Origin: Desulfobacula sp.
GTDB lineage: Bacteria; Desulfobacterota; Desulfobacteria; Desulfobacterales; Desulfobacteraceae
Assembly (NCBI GenBank): GCA_023701135.1
Contig: JAMPXP010000006.1
Location: forward strand, 124,001-188,000
Length of the DNA: 64,000 bases
Direction: 5' to 3'
Below the pieces are notes generated by a model. That model saw only the letters and a list, made by a program, of their open reading frames with translations, was not told the origin of the DNA and ran no database searches. Below, piece by piece: positions 60,817-64,000 of this stretch. Made by a program: the position numbers and the translations under genes. Within the stretch, counting starts at the first letter, position 1, and each line of letters begins with the position of its first letter.

Positions 60817-62490
60817 TTATTCTTTACTGTTGCCAAAGGAATCGATCATGGACTGCATAAAACTGGATTCACTATTCAACTGACTGATATAGGTATCCAG
60901 TTTTATAAATTGGGCGGTCATGATTTGATATCGTTTATCCATTCGCTCGGTGGCTGCCAGGATGTCCTTGTCCAGCCTTTCGATCCGGGTCTCAGCCTCA
61001 TCAATTTCCGTAGACACGATTCCCTGGGAGTCGACCATGTTCAGGATTTCATCGTTAATGAGATCTCCCAGCCCTGTAATGCCTTCATCGGCATCGCCGA
61101 TGAAAAGAGACTGGACAGCCTCAGGGTTTGAGGCCATGGCCTGTTCAAGCGCTGTTTCGTCAAGGGTCAGGGTGCCGTCTTTGTTTACTTCAAGGCCCAG
61201 ATCCACAAGGCTTGTATATGCGGACCCGGTATCAATGGAGGCGGTGACTAGGGCCTGGAGTTTGGATAAAAGACTTTTTGTATCATAGGAATCCGCCAAA
61301 GGATTTTCCGTGTCGTCTGTTTCCGAATCGCTTTCTGTGGATGATCCCTTGATTTCTGAGATCAGTTCATTAAATCCCTTGACAAGGGATATAATGCTTT
61401 CCTGAACAGATTCCAGGTTTTTTTGAACCCCGATGGAGGTTTCCCCGGTTTTTTTCAAATTCAGGGTTACTCCTGAAATCACATCGGTAATGGCGTCGTT
61501 GGACTGCCGCTGGTATTCGATGCCGTTGACCTTGAAAATGGCATTCAGGGACTCTCCATCTGCACCGGCCACTTCCGTCATGGGCAGATTCTGGATACTG
61601 ATGCGATGGCTCTCTCCGGTGGACTTTGAGGTCAGGGTCAGGCGGAAGGCGTTTTCCGAAGCGCCGGTATCCACAATGGCAGCCGTGACGCCCTGATTAT
61701 TCGAGGCATTGTTGATGGCGTTGGCCATTTCCTGGTAGCTGGTTCCCGGTGCAATACTGAGATACATGGGATCTTCCGTGTCGGCCAGAGCAATGGAAAT
61801 CGTGGTATCGGCCATGACATAATCAAAGCCTTCGACGCTGACCTGGGAATCGACATCGTTTCCGCCCGAGGTTGCAGCCAGCCGGATATAATACTCGCCG
61901 TCGTTATTTTCCACCGTGGCCGTAACAAGCGGGTCACCGTCTGTGTTTTGATTGCTTGTTGACGCATTGATGGCTTCCGCAATCCCGGTCAGGCTCATGC
62001 CCGAATTAAGATTGACATTGATTTCCGTTTGACTGCCCAGGGAACCATAGAGAATCGTCATGGTTCCGGTTTCCGTGGTCACGGATTCCGTTTTGGAACC
62101 TATACCTGTTTGCGGTGCGTCATAGATGATACTGCTTGCGCTTGAAACCCCGGCTGTCTGCCAGGAATTGTATTGCGCCTTCTGTGTGACGTCAATGGAA
62201 TGGGAGGATTGAACAATCCCGTCATTGGCCGATGCCGTAAGAATCGTTTCATCAGAAACAGAGACGGTGTTTTTCAAAAAATTCGATTCCAGAGAAAGAG
62301 AGAGGGCATTGGATTTCATTGAGAACAGTTTCACATTTAAACTGTTATAGGCATCCACTTTTGCCTGAAGTTCAGTCTTCTGATTCTTTTTGGCCGTGAT
62401 GGGGGCGGTTTCAACTTCCTTGAGCTGGTCCAGTATATCCTGGAGGTCCAGACCCGAGCCGAGGCCTAATGTTGTGATTGCTCCTGCCAT
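60817..62490 (-). CDS. fliD: filament cap protein FliD
   Basis: The 557-residue cap protein starts GLGSGLDLQDILDQLKEVE, the normal FliD opening, with ANDGIVQSSHSIDV nearby. The middle has flagellin-hook (IN) type segments such as YLSIAPGTSYQEMANAIN. The C terminus holds a coiled coil (STEIDEAETRIERLDKDILA) and ends LNSESSFMQSMIDSF. It is somewhat longer than enteric FliD (about 468). A GGAG ribosome site precedes the ATG. Confidence 0.95.
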   Translation of the reverse strand: MAGAITTLGLGSGLDLQDILDQLKEVETAPITAKKNQKTELQAKVDAYNSLNVKLFSMKSNALSLSLESNFLKNTVSVSDETILTASANDGIVQSSHSIDVTQKAQYNSWQTAGVSSASSIIYDAPQTGIGSKTESVTTETGTMTILYGSLGSQTEINVNLNSGMSLTGIAEAINASTSNQNTDGDPLVTATVENNDGEYYIRLAATSGGNDVDSQVSVEGFDYVMADTTISIALADTEDPMYLSIAPGTSYQEMANAINNASNNQGVTAAIVDTGASENAFRLTLTSKSTGESHRISIQNLPMTEVAGADGESLNAIFKVNGIEYQRQSNDAITDVISGVTLNLKKTGETSIGVQKNLESVQESIISLVKGFNELISEIKGSSTESDSETDDTENPLADSYDTKSLLSKLQALVTASIDTGSAYTSLVDLGLEVNKDGTLTLDETALEQAMASNPEAVQSLFIGDADEGITGLGDLINDEILNMVDSQGIVSTEIDEAETRIERLDKDILAATERMDKRYQIMTAQFIKLDTYISQLNSESSFMQSMIDSFGNSKE

Positions 62491-62518
62491 ATTGCTTCTC
62501 CGTTAAGGTTTATATATC

Positions 62519-62526
62519 ATTATCGG
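62519..62526 (-). promoter_or_regulatory. possible sigma-28 -10 element before fliD
   Basis: On the minus strand CCGATAAT resembles the GCCGATAA -10 box of FliA promoters and lies about 30 bases before the fliD start. No TAAA -35 box is found at the expected distance. It is weak evidence. Confidence 0.25.
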
Positions 62527-62559
62527 ATCATGGCATAAAAAACATGAGAAAAAAAGAGG

Positions 62560-62589
62560 AAAAGCCCCGGAATCTCTTCCGGGGCTTTT
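62560..62589 (-). terminator. rho-independent terminator of the flagellin gene
   Basis: A perfect 13-bp stem, AAAAGCCCCGGAA with TTCCGGGGCTTTT, has a TCTC loop and, on the minus strand, is followed by a T-rich stretch. It lies 51 bases after the flagellin stop and before fliD. Most flagellin transcripts should end here, separating flagellin dosage from fliD. Confidence 0.92.
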
Positions 62590-62639
62590 GTCGATTCAGG
62601 CTATTGCCTGAATGAAGAGGTTAATCTTGTTTCACCAGG

Positions 62640-64000
62640 TTATTGGAGCAGGCTCAGAACGGTCTGGGCGCTGGCATTGGCCTGACTCATGGCAAAGGAA
62701 CCGGCCTGGGCCAGGATCTGCATCTTGGTGAAGTTGGCGGCTTCTTCAGCAAAGTCAACGTCACGGATGGAGGATTCTGCAGAGTTAACATTCACCTTGG
62801 TGGTTGAAATATTGGCAATGGTGGAGGTCAACTGGTTCTGTACAGAACCCAGATCCGCCCTTACCTTGTCCAGATCCTTCAGGGTGGCGTCTGCAACCGC
62901 AATAGCGATCTGTGCGCTTTCCTGGGTCAGAACATTGACTTCGGAAAGCCTTACGGTTGAAGAATCACTCAACTGCGCAGTTGCTGCAATGCCGCCTGCA
63001 TTTGCTGCAATGGTACTTCCGTCTGCCATCACAGAACCAGCCTTCAGGGTCATTGCATTGCTCAGAACATTTACACCGCCTGTGGTGATATCAGATTCAG
63101 CAATATTCCCTGCAGCATATACGGTTCCATCAGCAGCGGTTATATTGTTGGTCAGATACGTACCTGCCGCGATAACACTGCCATCAGCAAGGGATGAGCC
63201 TGCCTCAAGCTGCATCTGGGTCCCGGTGGCAACTTTTTCAGCATTGGAAAGCGTAATTGTTCCGCCAATGGTTGATCCGTTGGCCAATGCTGAACCGCCT
63301 GCCAGTTTTGTGCCGGCTCCCAGTGTGAAGGCACCGTTGACAATATTCATGTCCTGCCTTGTGGTTGCTTCACCACCAACGGTGGAGCCTGCCTTGATAA
63401 AGGAATCATTCAGCTCGATGGTGGATCCGACCCCGATGGACTGATCTTTGCTGAAGGTGACTTTCTTTCCGATGTTCACCTGTCCGTAAAGGGTTGATCC
63501 CTGTCTGATAACACTGTCTTCAGCAAGAACAGACCCCGTGCCCAGAACAACTTCCTGTGTTATATTTTTCATCGAAGTGTCGGCACCAAGGGTTGACGCC
63601 TGAGCCAGGGTTATATTGGTGTTTATTTTTGATCCTGTCTGGAGACTTGAGCCTTCCCCTATGATTGAACCTGCTAGGGCATCAACGGCCTTGTTCGCAT
63701 CAAGGGTGGACGCAGTCGCCAATGTAATGTCTGCACCGATCTTAGAACCCTGAATCAGCGAGGTTCCTTCTGCCAGAACAGAACCGGTCTTTAGTGTTAT
63801 GTCCTCTCGTATGCTGGCAGCATTTCTCAGGGTGATGTCCGTACCGATCTTCACACCAGCATTCCCGATTATGCTTGAGCCGCCGGCCAATTGTGTTCCA
63901 ATTTTTAAGGTTTGACCACTAGCGCCTATTGTTATATCACTTGCCAGGGTCATATCCCCATAAATCACTGATCCTGAATGGAAACTGGTTCCATTGGCAA
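62640..64000 (-). CDS. fliC: flagellin, C-terminal part, with a long GS-repeat insert (start outside window)
   Basis: At least 453 residues are visible, and the frame is open to the window edge. The last about 100 residues are the standard flagellin C terminus: [40 protein letters not shown] and [14 protein letters not shown]. All the sequence before that (about 350 residues) is a repeat array of the type LAxGSxIxxGSxIGxDITLA, which does not look like ordinary flagellin D2/D3 sequence. The N-terminal coiled coil of flagellin must lie outside, so the complete protein is probably well over 600 residues. A strong terminator follows. Confidence 0.92.
   Translation of the reverse strand, partial: ANGTSFHSGSVIYGDMTLASDITIGASGQTLKIGTQLAGGSSIIGNAGVKIGTDITLRNAASIREDITLKTGSVLAEGTSLIQGSKIGADITLATASTLDANKAVDALAGSIIGEGSSLQTGSKINTNITLAQASTLGADTSMKNITQEVVLGTGSVLAEDSVIRQGSTLYGQVNIGKKVTFSKDQSIGVGSTIELNDSFIKAGSTVGGEATTRQDMNIVNGAFTLGAGTKLAGGSALANGSTIGGTITLSNAEKVATGTQMQLEAGSSLADGSVIAAGTYLTNNITAADGTVYAAGNIAESDITTGGVNVLSNAMTLKAGSVMADGSTIAANAGGIAATAQLSDSSTVRLSEVNVLTQESAQIAIAVADATLKDLDKVRADLGSVQNQLTSTIANISTTKVNVNSAESSIRDVDFAEEAANFTKMQILAQAGSFAMSQANASAQTVLSLLQ
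62955..64000 (-). repeat. GS-rich beta-strand repeats in flagellin insert
   Basis: About eight units of 30-70 residues each begin with an anchor such as [49 protein letters not shown] and MADGSTI. Most contain a second GSxI/L step and a DITL-like strand. The short hydrophobic-x-x-GS-x-hydrophobic spacing suggests stacked beta turns, a beta-solenoid-like fold (inference). The array continues past the window. Confidence 0.8.

Noticed and set aside
60583-61131. Plus-strand frame of 182 codons over fliS and fliD
   Set aside because: It is antisense to two well-supported genes and has no motif or ribosome site.
62689-63444. Plus-strand frame of 251 codons antisense to flagellin
   Set aside because: The repetitive flagellin coding sequence keeps the opposite strand open; the Ala/Pro/Val-rich translation has no domain.

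Overview
The window is almost entirely a bacterial flagellar gene cluster. Gene content suggests a Desulfobacterota (delta-proteobacterial), probably Desulfobacterales-like, sulfate reducer: moderate GC, CoA-dependent fatty/aromatic acid genes, sigma-54-driven flagellar operons, and a FlhX/FliW/CsrA set. This assignment is inferred from gene content only; no 16S or other marker gene is present. I saw no tRNA, rRNA, CRISPR array or transposon.

Layout. (1) 1-9300 holds mixed metabolism: the tail of an alpha/beta hydrolase, a Dus-type tRNA-dihydrouridine synthase, an acyl-CoA ligase, a CoA-transferase fused to a GNAT domain, a MocR regulator with a tandem 11-bp repeat in front of it, a small unknown protein, and the leftward genes lrp - lysA-like - cutA. 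(2) 9532-13474 holds signalling genes: an HD-GYP response regulator, PilZ, CheX, CheY and a receiver-less sigma-54 activator. (3) 13716-25224 holds a secreted TPR protein, a FlrC/FlgR-like sigma-54 response regulator, then flgB-flgC-fliE-fliF-fliG-fliH-fliI-fliJ and a MotE-like protein (rod, MS ring, rotor, export ATPase). (4) 25449-31219 is fliK-flgD-flgE (hook). (5) 31532-45485 is one long operon: fliL-M-N-O-P-Q-R-flhB-flhA-flhF-flhG-fliA, then a FliL-like protein with many FliM-type CheY-binding motifs, two unknown proteins, a FliK-like protein and FlhX. (6) 46172-50769 is flgF-flgG-flgA-flgH-flgI-flgJ. (7) 50932-59442 is flgN-flgK-flgL-csrA-fliW. (8) On the minus strand, 64000-59457 is flagellin (cut by the window edge), fliD, fliS, a FliT-like protein and flaG.

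Regulation. Six sites matching TGGCAY-N5-TTGCW (sigma-54, -24/-12) lie before the TPR gene, flgB, fliK, fliL, flgF and flgN. Together with two sigma-54 activators they imply sigma-54 control of rod, hook and export genes, with FliA (sigma-28) made from one of these operons. No flgM, motAB, cheA or receptor genes are present here.

Most unusual. The hook, hook-cap, junction and filament proteins are all enlarged: FlgD has a duplicated domain pair, FlgE is 936 aa, FlgK 1401 aa, FlgL 1028 aa with five internal modules, and flagellin has a GS-rich repeat insert. The rod proteins are of normal size. A 514-residue membrane protein (41706-43250) carries seven copies of the FliM N-terminal CheY-binding motif on its predicted cytoplasmic side and a FliL-like domain outside. 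This is the best candidate for an undescribed motor-control component.
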